Position numbers and translations under genes: made by a program
Assembly: GCA_027021605.1 (NCBI GenBank)
Contig: JALUUA010000350.1
Span: 1 to 22,153 of the forward strand
Source of the DNA: Candidatus Bipolaricaulota bacterium
Lineage (GTDB): Bacteria; Bipolaricaulota; Bipolaricaulia; RBG-16-55-9
DNA: 22,153 nucleotides
Direction of reading: 5' to 3'
Notes under the pieces: generated by a model
Seen by the model: the letters and a program-made list of their open reading frames with translations, nothing else
What the model was told of the DNA's origin: nothing
Databases searched by the model: none
Shown: piece after piece, positions 6,982-13,429 of the stretch
Position numbering within the stretch: position 1 is the first letter of the stretch
How the letters are laid out: each line of letters opens with the position of its first letter

Positions 6982-7009
6982 CCCTACCCTAGAGGCCACG
7001 TAGGGTTTT
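6982..7009 (+). terminator. Weak candidate terminator after lepB
   Basis: CCCTAC (6982-6987) and GTAGGG (7000-7005) are inverted copies separated by 12 bases and followed by TTTT after the G run. The stem is only 6 bp and the loop is large, so this is a weak candidate. The 153-base gap 6899-7051 also holds a small CCCTT-ACG-AAGGG hairpin (6915-6927) and presumably the promoter of the next gene, though I found no convincing -35/-10 pair. Confidence 0.25.
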
Positions 7010-7051
7010 ACACTATCCCAGAGGGAGACCGAGCCAGAGGAGGAGGATACC

Positions 7052-7792
7052 GTGCGGCAAATTGCGGGTGTGAGAGGGAGTTTCCTGCGGTGGGGACTGC
7101 TGTTTGCGATCGCCCTGGGGGTAATCGGGGCGACCAGCAGCGTAAGCCAAGCGGACGGACCCGTGGCCAACCCCGGGGTCTTCGCGGACGTGCCCGCGGG
7201 GCACTGGGCGGAGCCAAGCATTCTCTACCTCCTGGAGCGGGGGATCGTCGAGGGGCTGCCCAACGGCCGCTTCGAGGGGGAGCGGGCCCCGAGCCGCTAC
7301 GAGATGGTCACGGTCCTGGCCCGCGCCCTGCAGTACGTCGAGGCGAAGCTCGAGAGCGCCACCGCCCTGGGGCCGGGCCCCGGCACCAAAGCGGAGCTCA
7401 CCAACGTCAACGACGACGTGCAGATCCGTCCCGAGGACATCCAGGTGCTCCAAGACCTGATCTTCAAGATCTCCGACCGGCTCCAGCAGCTGAGCGGCGA
7501 GGTCGACGCCCTCAAGGCCCAACGGCCCGAGATCGACCCAGATCTTGCCGAGCGCATCCGCCAGCTGGAGGTCCAAAAAGAGGAAATCGAGCAGCTCAGA
7601 GCCCAGCTCGCCCAAAGCCGGCAGGAGATCCGCCAGCTCAAGGAACAGATGACGAAGTTCCGGGTCCAAGCCTCCACAGTCTCCGAGGCGGAGATGGCCC
7701 AGACGAATCAGCAGATCGTGGCCAACCGCATCATCGGGATCTTCGCCGCGGTCTCCGCCGTGGTGGCCGTAGCTCTAGCGACCCTGCGCTAA
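7052..7792 (+). CDS. SLH-domain, coiled-coil, C-terminally anchored envelope protein (Omp-alpha-like)
   Basis: Probably a periplasm-spanning tether between the cell wall layer and the outer membrane. The order of parts is: signal peptide (residues 1-34, charged start, hydrophobic LLFAIALGVIGA, cleavage likely after SQA); one S-layer homology domain (43-93, FADVPAGHWAEPSILYL to SRYEMVTVLARAL); a charged, heptad-like coiled coil (about 130-205); and a hydrophobic C-terminal segment (226-245). This architecture is that of Omp-alpha of Thermotoga maritima, but at 246 residues it is shorter. Start GTG 7052 follows a strong AGAGGAGGAGG (7037-7047). There is no beta-barrel region, unlike SlpA or SomA porins. 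It converges on clpP with only 13 bases between. The family-level call is good; the exact partner is inferred. Confidence 0.8.
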   Translation: MRQIAGVRGSFLRWGLLFAIALGVIGATSSVSQADGPVANPGVFADVPAGHWAEPSILYLLERGIVEGLPNGRFEGERAPSRYEMVTVLARALQYVEAKLESATALGPGPGTKAELTNVNDDVQIRPEDIQVLQDLIFKISDRLQQLSGEVDALKAQRPEIDPDLAERIRQLEVQKEEIEQLRAQLAQSRQEIRQLKEQMTKFRVQASTVSEAEMAQTNQQIVANRIIGIFAAVSAVVAVALATLR

Positions 7793-7805
7793 AGCTGATG
7801 CTCAA

Positions 7806-8429
7806 CTAAGCCGTCACGCCCACCTTCTTACGGGTGGTGACGATCTCGTCGATGAGGCCGTACTCGAGCGCTTCCTCGGCGCTTAAGTAGAAGTCGCGGT
7901 CGGTGTCCCGCTCGATCTTCTCGATGGGTTGGCCCGTGTGCTCGGCGAGGATCTTGTTCAGCCGCTCGCGGGCCTTGAGGAGCTCTTGCGCGTGGATCTG
8001 GACGTCCACGGCCTGGCCCTGGGCGCCGCCCAGGGGCTGGTGCATGTGAATGCGCGAGTTGGGCAGCGCCATCCGCTTGCCCTTGGTCCCCGCGGCCAGG
8101 AGCACCGTGGCCATGCTCGCCGCCTGGCCGATGCAGATCGTGGAGACGTCGCAGGGGATGTACTGCATCGTGTCGTAGATCGCCAGGCCCGCCGTGATGA
8201 CCCCGCCGGGGCTGTTGATGTAGAGCTGCACGTCCTGCTCGGGGTCCTTGGCGGCCAGGAAGAGCAGCTGGGCGACTACAATGTTGGCCGAGTGGTCGTC
8301 GATGGGCCCCTGCAGGAACACAATGCGGTCCTCCAGGAGCCGCGAGAAGATGTCGTAGCTCCGCTCGTACTGCCCCGTCCGGTCGATGACGAACGGGATC
8401 AGCTGCATGACGTTCTCGTTTGCGCTCAT
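7806..8429 (-). CDS. clpP: ATP-dependent Clp protease proteolytic subunit
   Basis: Serine peptidase that forms the double-ring chamber of Clp proteases with ClpX or ClpA/C. 207 residues, normal length. The catalytic triad is visible: Ser105 in GQAASMAT, His130 in HMHQPLGG, Asp179 in DRDFYL. Other signatures are RIVFLQGPIDD and LYINSPGG. The start ATG overlaps the tig stop in an ATGA arrangement (8426-8429), and GAGGGAGAGGG within the end of tig is the ribosome binding site. The tig-clpP pair is a widely conserved operon, often followed by clpX, but clpX is absent here because a convergent gene follows. The TAG stop lies 13 bases from the end of the SLH gene, leaving no room for separate terminators. 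Confidence 0.97.
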   Translation of the reverse strand: MSANENVMQLIPFVIDRTGQYERSYDIFSRLLEDRIVFLQGPIDDHSANIVVAQLLFLAAKDPEQDVQLYINSPGGVITAGLAIYDTMQYIPCDVSTICIGQAASMATVLLAAGTKGKRMALPNSRIHMHQPLGGAQGQAVDVQIHAQELLKARERLNKILAEHTGQPIEKIERDTDRDFYLSAEEALEYGLIDEIVTTRKKVGVTA

Positions 8430-9658
8430 GGCGAACCCTCTCCCTCTTTCGGTTCCGTTTCCGTTTCCGTCGTCTTGGCCTTGGCGCCTTGGGATTTCAC
8501 CGTGACGCGCTCCAAGAGGAACGCGAGCACGCGCTCCTCCTCCTTCTGGTCGCGAAGGCGCTCGAGGTCCCCCTCCCGTTCCAGGAGCGCCTTGAACTTG
8601 ACGAGGGGCATCCCCTGGCGCTCCGCCTCCTCCTTGAGAAATGCCTCGAACTCCTCGTCACTTAAGGCGAGATTCTCTTTCTCCTTGACGGCCTGCAGGA
8701 CCCGATCGCGGGCGATTCGCTGTCGCACGGACTCCTTGAGCGACGCGAAGTCCTCGTCGGAGACCTCGTGGCCCTGCTGCCGGAGGAACGAGCGCTCGGC
8801 TTCCGCAATTCTTTCTACTAAGCCCTCGGGGATGAGGACGCGGCTCCTCTCCACCAAGGCGTCGAGCACCGCGGTGTGCAGCGCCCGCTGGTGATCGCGC
8901 TCGGCGCGCTCCTGCAGCTCTTTCTTGATTTCTTCCCGAAGCTCCTCCGGGCTCTCGTGGCCCAGGGTGGTGGCCAGCTCCTCGAGGTCGGGCAGCTCGA
9001 TGCGCTTTACAGCTTCCACGGTCACCGTGATCTTCTCGCCCTGGGGGGACTCGAGCTCGGCCCGCTCACCGGGCTTCTTGCCCACGAGGGGGGCGGACCA
9101 ACCCTCGGCGCGCGCTTGGATCTCGTGGGTCTTGCCGCTCTCCAGGCGCACGACCGCCACGTCCTCGGGCTCGACAGGCTCGTCCTCGCCCTTGGGCACG
9201 AGCGTCGCGTGCTGGACGCGAAGCTCCTGGATCACGGCCTCGACGTCCTCGTCCGTGATCTCCTTGAGGGACGGCTCTTCGACTTCAACAGACCCGTAGT
9301 CGGGGAGCTCCACCTCGGGGAAGACCTCGACGTCGACCTCGAAGGTGAAGGGCTTTCCGGCCTCGAACTCGATGACGCGGGCCTCGGGCCGCCCGGCGGG
9401 CTTTACGCCGTGTTCCTCGAGGGCCTTCGGCAAATACTCCTCGATGAGCTCCTCTTGGGAGTCTTCATACAGAAAATCCTTGCCGAAGCGGGCCTCCAAG
9501 AAGCTGCGGGGGACGTGTCCCCGCCGGAAGCCCGGGATCTCGAGGGAACGGGCCACCCGCCGGTAGAGCTCGTCGAGCTTCTTGTCGACGACCTCGGCGG
9601 GGATCTCGACCCGAATCGTCCGCTTCGTCTCGCTGATCGTCTCTAGGGTCGTCTTCAC
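8426..9658 (-). CDS. tig: Trigger factor (ribosome-associated chaperone)
   Basis: Binds nascent chains at the ribosome exit tunnel. 410 residues. The N-terminal domain (1 to about 115) has the ribosome-binding loop GFRRGHVPR (43-51), equivalent to the usual GFRxGKxP. The middle, about 150-225, is where the FKBP-like prolyl isomerase domain should be, but its signature is badly eroded: EDVAVVRLESG replaces the usual D.V...F.G..DG, and the aromatic pocket residues are not seen. The C-terminal helical arms occupy 225-395. The tail (KTTETETEPKEGEG) is encoded by GTTTCC-type repeats on the plus strand (8451-8474). Start is GTG with GAGG 8 bases upstream; the N-terminus MKTTLETISETKRTIRVEIP is canonical. 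It has its own candidate promoter and is co-transcribed with clpP. Confidence 0.94.
   Translation of the reverse strand: MKTTLETISETKRTIRVEIPAEVVDKKLDELYRRVARSLEIPGFRRGHVPRSFLEARFGKDFLYEDSQEELIEEYLPKALEEHGVKPAGRPEARVIEFEAGKPFTFEVDVEVFPEVELPDYGSVEVEEPSLKEITDEDVEAVIQELRVQHATLVPKGEDEPVEPEDVAVVRLESGKTHEIQARAEGWSAPLVGKKPGERAELESPQGEKITVTVEAVKRIELPDLEELATTLGHESPEELREEIKKELQERAERDHQRALHTAVLDALVERSRVLIPEGLVERIAEAERSFLRQQGHEVSDEDFASLKESVRQRIARDRVLQAVKEKENLALSDEEFEAFLKEEAERQGMPLVKFKALLEREGDLERLRDQKEEERVLAFLLERVTVKSQGAKAKTTETETEPKEGEGSP
8451..8474 (-). repeat. Hexamer tract in the 3' end of tig
   Basis: On the plus strand GGTTCC, GTTTCC, GTTTCC, GTCGTC in a row. It encodes the alternating Thr-Glu tail of trigger factor. 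Period 6 and codon-phased. Confidence 0.75.
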
Positions 9659-9677
9659 GCAAATCGCCTCGTGCGGA

Positions 9678-9706
9678 ATTATAGCGAAAATTCGGGGTAA
9701 TCACCA
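9678..9706 (-). promoter_or_regulatory. Candidate promoter for tig-clpP
   Basis: On the minus strand a perfect TATAAT (9683-9678) is preceded, after 17 bases, by TGGTGA (9706-9701), a 3-of-6 match to TTGACA. It lies in the 52-base gap between the panE stop and the tig GTG and predicts a short leader of about 13 bases containing the GAGG ribosome binding site. The -10 is the best in the window; the -35 is weak. Confidence 0.45.
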
Positions 9707-9710
9707 TCGC

Positions 9711-10649
9711 TCATGGCCTGAGGGGAGGGCTGCGGCGACGGACCAGCTCCCGCAGCAGGCGGTGCAGGGGGGTAGGAACCCGTAAACGTTCCCCCTCGCG
9801 CACGAGCGTCCCCGTGATGAACTCGATTTCCGTGGGGCGGCCCTTGCGAACGTCTTGGAGCATGGACGAGAGGTTGCGGGCCGTGGCCCGGCAGACGTCC
9901 TCTACGTGATTAACGGCCTCCTCTTGGGAGAGATTCCCTACGTGATGTCGAACGATGGGAAGCGCCTCCCGCACGAGGTCGTGGAGAATTGTTCTCAGCG
10001 TGGGATCGTCCACGAGCGCCCCGTTGGGGACCTCGAAGAGGGCCGTGAGCGGGTTAATGGCCGCGTTTATGAGGAGCTTCTCCCAGAGGGCCCGCTCGAT
10101 GCGGGGCTCGTACGAGGCTTCGAGCTCCGCATCATCGAGAGCCCGGACGATCTCCTGGGCCCGCTGCGGGGGCTCCTTGGGGGTGCGAGAGCCCCAGAGC
10201 CCGATCCGGGTGGGGCCGCGGCCCGCCCAGCGCACCCTTCCGGGCTCTACAAGCGTTGCCCCCTGGGCCGTTGTCCCCCGAAGCACCCGACCCGGAGCGT
10301 AGCGCTCCAGCAGCTCTTCAAACCCAATCCCGTTCTGGAGGCTGAGGAGCCACGTGCCCTCGGCGATCAGGGGAGCGGCTCGGCGGAGGGCCTCCTCTGT
10401 GCGGTAGGCTTTGACGAAGATCCCCACGAGATCCGGAGGCGCGGGGATCTCCTCGACGCGATCCGTGACGGAGACGGGGATCTTCCACGTCTCCCCTTGG
10501 AGGGTTTCAAGGAAAAGCCCCCGAGAGCGGATCGCGCGGACGTGCTCGACGTTGGAGGGGTTATAGAGCCAGACGTCGTGCCCAGCGCGGGCGAGCAGCC
10601 CGCCGACTAAGCTCCCCAGCGCCCCGGCTCCGATAATTGCGATTCTCAT
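9711..10649 (-). CDS. panE: 2-dehydropantoate 2-reductase (ketopantoate reductase)
   Basis: Reduces ketopantoate to pantoate with NADPH, the second step of pantothenate (coenzyme A) synthesis. From ATG 10649 it has 312 residues, close to family length. The Rossmann fold opens with MRIAIIGAGALGS (1-13). NGIGFEE follows at about 106. The catalytic Lys191 and Asn195 lie in ALWEKLLINAAINPLTAL, and SSMLQDVRKGRPTEIEFITG (261-280) carries the Ser and Glu that bind substrate. An in-frame start at 10694 would add 15 unrelated residues; the chosen ATG begins the Rossmann strand. The ATG overlaps the stop of the RelE-like toxin gene (ATGA, 10646-10649), so panE translation is probably coupled to that toxin. 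The same strand carries panB upstream, but two toxin-antitoxin pairs lie between them. Confidence 0.93.
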   Translation of the reverse strand: MRIAIIGAGALGSLVGGLLARAGHDVWLYNPSNVEHVRAIRSRGLFLETLQGETWKIPVSVTDRVEEIPAPPDLVGIFVKAYRTEEALRRAAPLIAEGTWLLSLQNGIGFEELLERYAPGRVLRGTTAQGATLVEPGRVRWAGRGPTRIGLWGSRTPKEPPQRAQEIVRALDDAELEASYEPRIERALWEKLLINAAINPLTALFEVPNGALVDDPTLRTILHDLVREALPIVRHHVGNLSQEEAVNHVEDVCRATARNLSSMLQDVRKGRPTEIEFITGTLVREGERLRVPTPLHRLLRELVRRRSPPLRP

Positions 10650-10921
10650 GGAAAGTACCGATACAGATCCTTCCGATGAAGGATTCGACAACACTCAACG
10701 GTCTTTGCCTGCTTATCAATGAGCTCAAGCCGGTAATCCCCGAAACGAACCTTGTAGTACGCACGAAAGCCGGTCAGTTTCTTCACGCCTTTCTCGGCGT
10801 ACGGGTTTGAGGTTTTCGGCAAGATCTGAAAGACAAATTCCTCTACTTTAGCGCGGATTTCTGGCGGAAGGCGTGAAAGTTCTTTGAGGAAGGTAGGCTT
10901 GTAGCGCACCTCCCAGCTCAT
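10646..10921 (-). CDS. RelE/ParE-family toxin
   Basis: Small basic protein of 91 residues with the RelE/ParE fold signature. Residues 1-20 (MSWEVRYKPTFLKELSRLPP) form the first strand and helix. VKKLTG (46-51) is followed by YYKVRFGDYRLELI (55-68) and the C-terminal ILHRKDLYRYF (80-90) with the basic residues typical of RelE-like mRNA interferases. Whether it cleaves mRNA or poisons gyrase (ParE) cannot be told from sequence; the retained C-terminal HR suggests RelE-like. It overlaps the upstream antitoxin stop by 4 bases (ATGA) and the downstream panE start by 4 bases. AAGGAG lies close to the ATG. Base composition is visibly less GC-rich than in panE or panB, consistent with acquired DNA. 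Confidence 0.88.
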   Translation of the reverse strand: MSWEVRYKPTFLKELSRLPPEIRAKVEEFVFQILPKTSNPYAEKGVKKLTGFRAYYKVRFGDYRLELIDKQAKTVECCRILHRKDLYRYFP

Positions 10922-11121
10922 GGCTCCTTTAGAATTTGCTTATAGCGCTCACGGGCCGCAGTAATATCGAGGCTCTCTTCGTCCTCCACGGCTTGGATCT
11001 CCTTGGCTAACCCGTAATCTTCCAATATCTCCTCGATCTTCTTGAACGTCTCGAGATCAATCTGCACGGCGATCGGCTTCCCCTCTTCGTCTACCACGAA
11101 GCGCTTTTCGATTTTCAGCAT
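10918..11121 (-). CDS. Antitoxin of the RelE-like pair (Phd/RelB-like)
   Basis: Acidic protein of 67 residues. The N-terminal segment KRFVVDEEGKPIAVQIDLETFKKI (residues 5-28, written here in two parts: KRFVVDEEGKPIAV and QIDLETFKKI) resembles small Phd/YefM-like or RelB-like antitoxins seen next to RelE toxins. The rest is helical and acidic (EILEDYGLAKEI, AVEDEESLDI), suited to wrapping a toxin. The antitoxin-first order, 4-base overlap with the toxin and similar size support the call. GAGGAGGG (11128-11135) is a strong ribosome binding site 6 bases before the ATG. The 80-base gap upstream (11122-11201) may carry its own promoter, but none is convincing. The exact family is uncertain. Confidence 0.78.
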   Translation of the reverse strand: MLKIEKRFVVDEEGKPIAVQIDLETFKKIEEILEDYGLAKEIQAVEDEESLDITAARERYKQILKEP

Positions 11122-11201
11122 CCTTTGCCCTCCTCTCCCGGTGGATCTTCAGTAAACCTTTCTAATCACCTCCCGTCGCTGTCGTCCCGGGATATCAAGC
11201 A

Positions 11202-11390
11202 TCAAAACTTCGGCGGAAGACCCGCTTGCTTGCAGATCTCGTTGGCAGTGATGCGATCCAGAGTCCGCCTGCGCTTAATGGGGATAACCCGAACCCCGTC
11301 TGTGTAGATGGAGTGCTTTCTCCCCTCGCGAAGCAGGTAAAAGCCGTTCTCCTCTAAGTAGCGAATAAGATCACGCCTCTTGACCGACAC
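11202..11390 (-). CDS. hicA: HicA-family mRNA interferase toxin
   Basis: 62-residue HicA/YcfA-like toxin with a double-stranded RNA-binding-like fold that cleaves mRNA. The N-terminus VKRRDLIRYLEENGFYLLR leads into the catalytic segment EGRKHSIYT with His26, then VIPIKRRRTLDRITANEICKQAGL (two pieces: VIPIKRRRTLDR and ITANEICKQAGL), matching the family's C-terminal helix. Its start lies 20 bases inside the 3' end of hicB, so translation is coupled. Order here is antitoxin first (hicB then hicA), the reverse of the E. coli hicAB order. Together with hicB it sits directly after panB on the same strand. Confidence 0.88.
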   Translation of the reverse strand: MSVKRRDLIRYLEENGFYLLREGRKHSIYTDGVRVIPIKRRRTLDRITANEICKQAGLPPKF

Positions 11391-11610
11391 CTTCGACTTC
11401 TACAGGGATTTGCTCGAGCAGTCCACCCCCTGAGGGGATCTCCTTCCCCAGTTGCCGATAGGCTCGAATCATCTCTTCCAAAGCATCTTGCAGGGACTCC
11501 CGGCACTCCTCCAGGGTCCGCCCCTCGGAGAGGACCTCCGGCCACTCGACGATCTGCCCCATATAGCCGCTTTCCGTCCTCACGTAACGCGCCGTGTAGC
11601 GGTGCAGCAT
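11371..11610 (-). CDS. hicB: HicB-like antitoxin without a DNA-binding domain
   Basis: 79-residue protein with the HicB RNase H-like fold: YTARYVRTESGYMGQIVEWPEVLSEGRTLEECRESLQDALEEMI (seen as RYVRTESGYMGQIVEWPEV then GRTLEECRESLQDALEEMI). It neutralises HicA. Many HicB proteins carry a C-terminal helix-turn-helix or ribbon-helix-helix domain for autoregulation; here only about 25 residues follow the core, so none is present. The ATG is 2 bases after the panB stop (TAA, two bases, ATG) with AGAAGG about 9 bases upstream inside panB. The pair therefore probably depends on the panB promoter instead of its own operator (inference). Confidence 0.87.
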   Translation of the reverse strand: MLHRYTARYVRTESGYMGQIVEWPEVLSEGRTLEECRESLQDALEEMIRAYRQLGKEIPSGGGLLEQIPVEVEGVGQEA

Positions 11611-11612
11611 GG

Positions 11613-12464
11613 TTACGTGCCTTCTTCCCTTTCCTTAAGCTTCTCCACCACCTCGTCCGGCATGGAGAAGCTGTGCTCTAGAGTGGGAAACCGCTTCTGC
11701 TTGACGTCCTCGCGGTACGCCTTCAGGGCACTCTCGATGATCTGGGCCAGCTCCGCGTACCGCTTGGCCATCTTCAGCTTCCGCTCCGAGAGCCCCACCA
11801 CGTCGTGGAAGACGAGCACCTGGCCGTCACAATAAGGCCCGGCCCCGATCCCGATCGTGGGGATCTTCACGCTCTCGGTGACGAGCTTCGCCAGCTGCCA
11901 GGGGATCAGCTCCAGGATCAACGCGAACGCCCCAGCCTCCTCCAACACTTTTGCGTCGTGTAAGAGCCTCCGGGCCTGCGCTTCCTCCCGCCCTTGGACG
12001 CGATACCCGCCCGTCTGGGAGACCCGCTGAGGGAGCAGGCCGATGTGTCCCAGCACGGGGATGCCCATCTTGTCCAGGGCCTCCACGCGGTCGGCCACTT
12101 CCTCGCCGCCCTCGAGCTTTACGGCGTCCGCCCCGGCTTCCTTCAGGAAGCGCCCCGCGCTCTCGATCGCCTGCTCCACCGACACCTGATAGGACAGAAA
12201 GGGCATGTCCCCCACCAAAAGCGCCCTCTTGATCCCCCGGCGCACGGCGCGGGTGTGGTGGAGCATCTCCTCGAGGGTGACGGGCACGGTGCTCTCGTAC
12301 CCCAGGACGTTGTTGCCCACGGAGTCGCCCACCAGCACGATATCTATACCGGCCCGGTCGGCCAGCCGCGCCGTGGGATGATCATAGGCCGTGACCATGC
12401 TGATCGGCTCGCCCCGGGCCTTCATCTCGAAGAGCCGGGGGATCGTCACCTTCTCGTCCGCCAT
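11613..12464 (-). CDS. panB: 3-methyl-2-oxobutanoate hydroxymethyltransferase (ketopantoate synthesis)
   Basis: Transfers a hydroxymethyl group from methylene-tetrahydrofolate to 2-ketoisovalerate, the first committed step of pantothenate synthesis. From ATG 12464 it has 283 residues, with the N-terminus DEKVTIPRLFEMK. Metal ligands and active-site residues are visible: Asp47 in LVGDSVGN, Asp86 in GDMPF, Lys116 in VKLEGG, GHIGLLPQ (139-146) and catalytic Glu185 in LILELIP. GIGAGPYCDGQVLVFHD completes the signature. A longer form from GTG 12509 is unlikely, as it would overlap the -35 of the proposed promoter. hicB starts 2 bases after its stop. panE, the next enzyme, is on the same strand after two toxin-antitoxin pairs; panC and panD are not in the window. 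Confidence 0.95.
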   Translation of the reverse strand: MADEKVTIPRLFEMKARGEPISMVTAYDHPTARLADRAGIDIVLVGDSVGNNVLGYESTVPVTLEEMLHHTRAVRRGIKRALLVGDMPFLSYQVSVEQAIESAGRFLKEAGADAVKLEGGEEVADRVEALDKMGIPVLGHIGLLPQRVSQTGGYRVQGREEAQARRLLHDAKVLEEAGAFALILELIPWQLAKLVTESVKIPTIGIGAGPYCDGQVLVFHDVVGLSERKLKMAKRYAELAQIIESALKAYREDVKQKRFPTLEHSFSMPDEVVEKLKEREEGT

Positions 12465-12480
12465 CCCGTTCACCGGGGCT

Positions 12481-12509
12481 ATGGTAGTCCCGCCCGTGGG
12501 CTTGTGCAA
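12481..12509 (-). promoter_or_regulatory. Candidate promoter for panB and following genes
   Basis: On the minus strand TTGCAC (12509-12504), a 17-base spacer, then TACCAT (12486-12481), a 4-of-6 match to TATAAT. It lies in the 84-base divergent gap with the amidohydrolase gene and predicts a leader of only about 10 bases before ATG 12464. The opposite strand has only a weak match for the amidohydrolase (TTGTGC and TACCCT, 18 apart). Confidence 0.38.
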
Positions 12510-12548
12510 TTCCCCGCCGGTGTGCTACCCTTCCCCGCGGTGATCCCC

Positions 12549-13421
12549 ATGTCTGAGCTTGTACCCGTAATCGACATCCACGTCCACATCCAGCCCTGGC
12601 GGATGCTCAAGCCCGACGTGCTCGCGCTCTGGAAGCGCTACCACCCCGACTTCGAGCACCTCCTGAAGCTTGCGGAGGACCCCCAGGAGTTCTTGAAGCT
12701 CCTAGACGAGTGGGGGATCGAGCGGGCGGCGCTCATCAACTACGTCAGCCCCGACGTGATGGGCTTTACAAACGAGACGAACGAGTTTATCGCGCGGTAT
12801 TGCCGAGCCGCCCCCGACCGCCTGCTGCCCGTGGGTTCGCTTCACCCCCGCTATACGGAAAACCCGAAGGCCGAGATGGCCCACCTCGTGGAGGACCTCG
12901 GGATCCGCATGATCAAGATCCACCCGCCTCACCAGCTCTTCTACCCCAACGACTATGTAAACGGCCTCGAAGCCCTGGCCGTCCTCTACGAGAAGGCCCA
13001 AGAATATAAAATCCCCGTGATGATCCACACGGGGACGTCGGTCTTCCCCGGCGCGCGCGTCAAGTACGGCGACCCCCTCGGCCTCGATGACGTCGCCATC
13101 GACTTCCCCAAGCTGACGATCCTGATGGCCCACGGGGGGCGGCCCCTGTGGATGCAGACAGCTTTCTTTCTGCTTAGGCGCCACGAGAACGTCTGGCTGG
13201 ACATCTCGGGCATCCCGCCTCAGAATTTATTGAAATATTTCCCGCGCTTTGAGGAGATCGCGCACAAGGCCCTCTTCGGGAGCGACTGGCCCGGCCCCGG
13301 GGTAAAGAGCATCCAGGCCAACGTCGAGCGCTTCCGGGCGCTGCCCCTTCCCGAGGGGACGAAACGCGCCGTGCTGTACGACAACGCCGCCCGGCTCTGG
13401 GACTCTCTACGAAAATTATAA
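12549..13421 (+). CDS. Amidohydrolase-2 family metal-dependent hydrolase
   Basis: TIM-barrel metallohydrolase or decarboxylase of the amidohydrolase-related family; the substrate is unknown. From ATG 12549 it has 290 residues. Metal ligands are visible: HxH in VIDIHVH (His11, His13), a His in PVMIHTGTS, a His in LMAHGGRPLW, and Asp in FGSDWPG near the C-terminus. KIHPPHQ (about residue 122) is the conserved barrel strand. A longer in-frame start upstream would run antisense through panB and is rejected. The gene is divergent from panB, with an 84-base gap between them. Eight bases after its stop, the SLC13-like permease begins, so the two may share a transcript and possibly a carboxylate or amide substrate (inference). 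Confidence 0.85.
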   Translation: MSELVPVIDIHVHIQPWRMLKPDVLALWKRYHPDFEHLLKLAEDPQEFLKLLDEWGIERAALINYVSPDVMGFTNETNEFIARYCRAAPDRLLPVGSLHPRYTENPKAEMAHLVEDLGIRMIKIHPPHQLFYPNDYVNGLEALAVLYEKAQEYKIPVMIHTGTSVFPGARVKYGDPLGLDDVAIDFPKLTILMAHGGRPLWMQTAFFLLRRHENVWLDISGIPPQNLLKYFPRFEEIAHKALFGSDWPGPGVKSIQANVERFRALPLPEGTKRAVLYDNAARLWDSLRKL

Positions 13422-13429
13422 AATAAGAG

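Noticed and set aside
12465..12509. Longer panB from a GTG at 12509
   Set aside because: Would start inside the proposed -35 box; the extra residues are unlike PanB N-termini.
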